A stretch of DNA of 12,045 bases from an uncultured Acidobacteriota bacterium (GTDB taxonomy: Bacteria; Acidobacteriota; Vicinamibacteria; Vicinamibacterales; UBA8438), in the NCBI GenBank assembly GCA_913043805.1, contig CAJWMX010000038.1, positions 1 to 12,045 on the forward strand, given 5' to 3'. This document shows positions 12,007 to 12,045 of the stretch, one piece after another (position 1 is the stretch's first letter; every line of letters starts with the position of its first letter). The translations under genes were made by a program, and so were the position numbers. The notes under the pieces are model-generated. The model ran no database searches, was not told the origin of the DNA, and was given only the letters and a program-made list of their open reading frames with translations.

Positions 12007-12045
12007 ATGCCCACCTCAGCGATCCGACTGGCGGCAGCCGCGGTC
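12007..12045 (+). CDS. Start of a further gene, cut by the window edge
   Basis: ATG 12007, 12 nt after the hydrolase stop, opens MPTSAIRLAAAAV, which runs to the last base. A single Arg followed by an Ala/Leu/Val run looks like the beginning of a signal peptide. The Shine-Dalgarno is weak (CGAGAA). Thirteen codons are too few to name it. Confidence 0.4.
   Translation, partial: MPTSAIRLAAAAV

Noticed and set aside
1..12045. Mobile element, CRISPR array, defence island or biosynthetic cluster.
   Set aside because: No transposase, integrase, regular spaced repeats, nuclease/toxin pairs or assembly-line enzymes were seen on either strand.

Overview
This is a high-GC bacterial window. The gene content points to Acidobacteriota, most likely a Vicinamibacteria-type lineage. 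The pointers are a secreted protein of the 'DGxPDxxGIW' family that is abundant in that phylum, the tail of an ADOP-type (acidobacterial duplicated orphan permease) FtsX/MacB-like permease, a BlaI/M56-type regulatory locus, and a PQQ dehydrogenase beside a small cytochrome c. The assignment is inferred from family knowledge; there is no marker gene to prove it.

Layout. Positions 2-1672 (+) hold the 3' part of a PQQ-dependent dehydrogenase. A 142-nt spacer follows, with a four-unit heptanucleotide repeat, a strong Shine-Dalgarno before a 15-codon ORF, and a perfect hairpin. Next is a monohaem cytochrome c (1815-2144, +), the probable electron acceptor for a periplasmic dehydrogenase. Convergent to it is a secreted protein of unknown function (2155-3168, -). 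Divergent from that is a CapA-like gene (3256-3842, +) that has lost its middle. It is followed by an acyl-CoA dehydrogenase (3839-5647) and a MaoC/hydratase-2 enzyme (5663-6526), which could carry out the first two steps of a beta-oxidation-type cycle.

An iron section comes next. A bacterioferritin-associated ferredoxin gene (6621-6815, +) sits behind a sigma70-like promoter overlapped by a Fur-like dyad. Convergent to it is bacterioferritin (6864-7340, -), which probably lies in one transcription unit with an upstream membrane-fused spermidine-synthase-like protein (7376-9400, -). In these genes the ferredoxin would serve iron release, and its promoter looks iron-repressed, while the ferritin gene is driven from the other side.

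The 9404-9516 spacer carries nested inverted repeats that look like a BlaI-family operator, in front of a blaI-like repressor gene (9517-9897). The repressor would normally be followed by an M56 (BlaR1-like) antirepressor. Here the M56 start runs after about 23 codons straight into the C-terminal end of an ADOP permease, which itself carries an in-frame stop. An unrecognised basic protein (10301-10867) follows, then a Tat-exported epoxide-hydrolase-like alpha/beta hydrolase (10933-11994) and the first 13 codons of another gene at the window edge.

I did not find a complete, clearly novel multi-gene system. The most notable items are two internal-deletion scars (CapA-like and M56/ADOP), the nested operator ahead of blaI, the small repeat/sORF/hairpin cassette at 1680-1802, a bacterioferritin lacking one usually invariant ferroxidase ligand, and a possibly leaderless Fur-controlled ferredoxin. 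No rRNA, tRNA, CRISPR array, transposase or integrase was seen.
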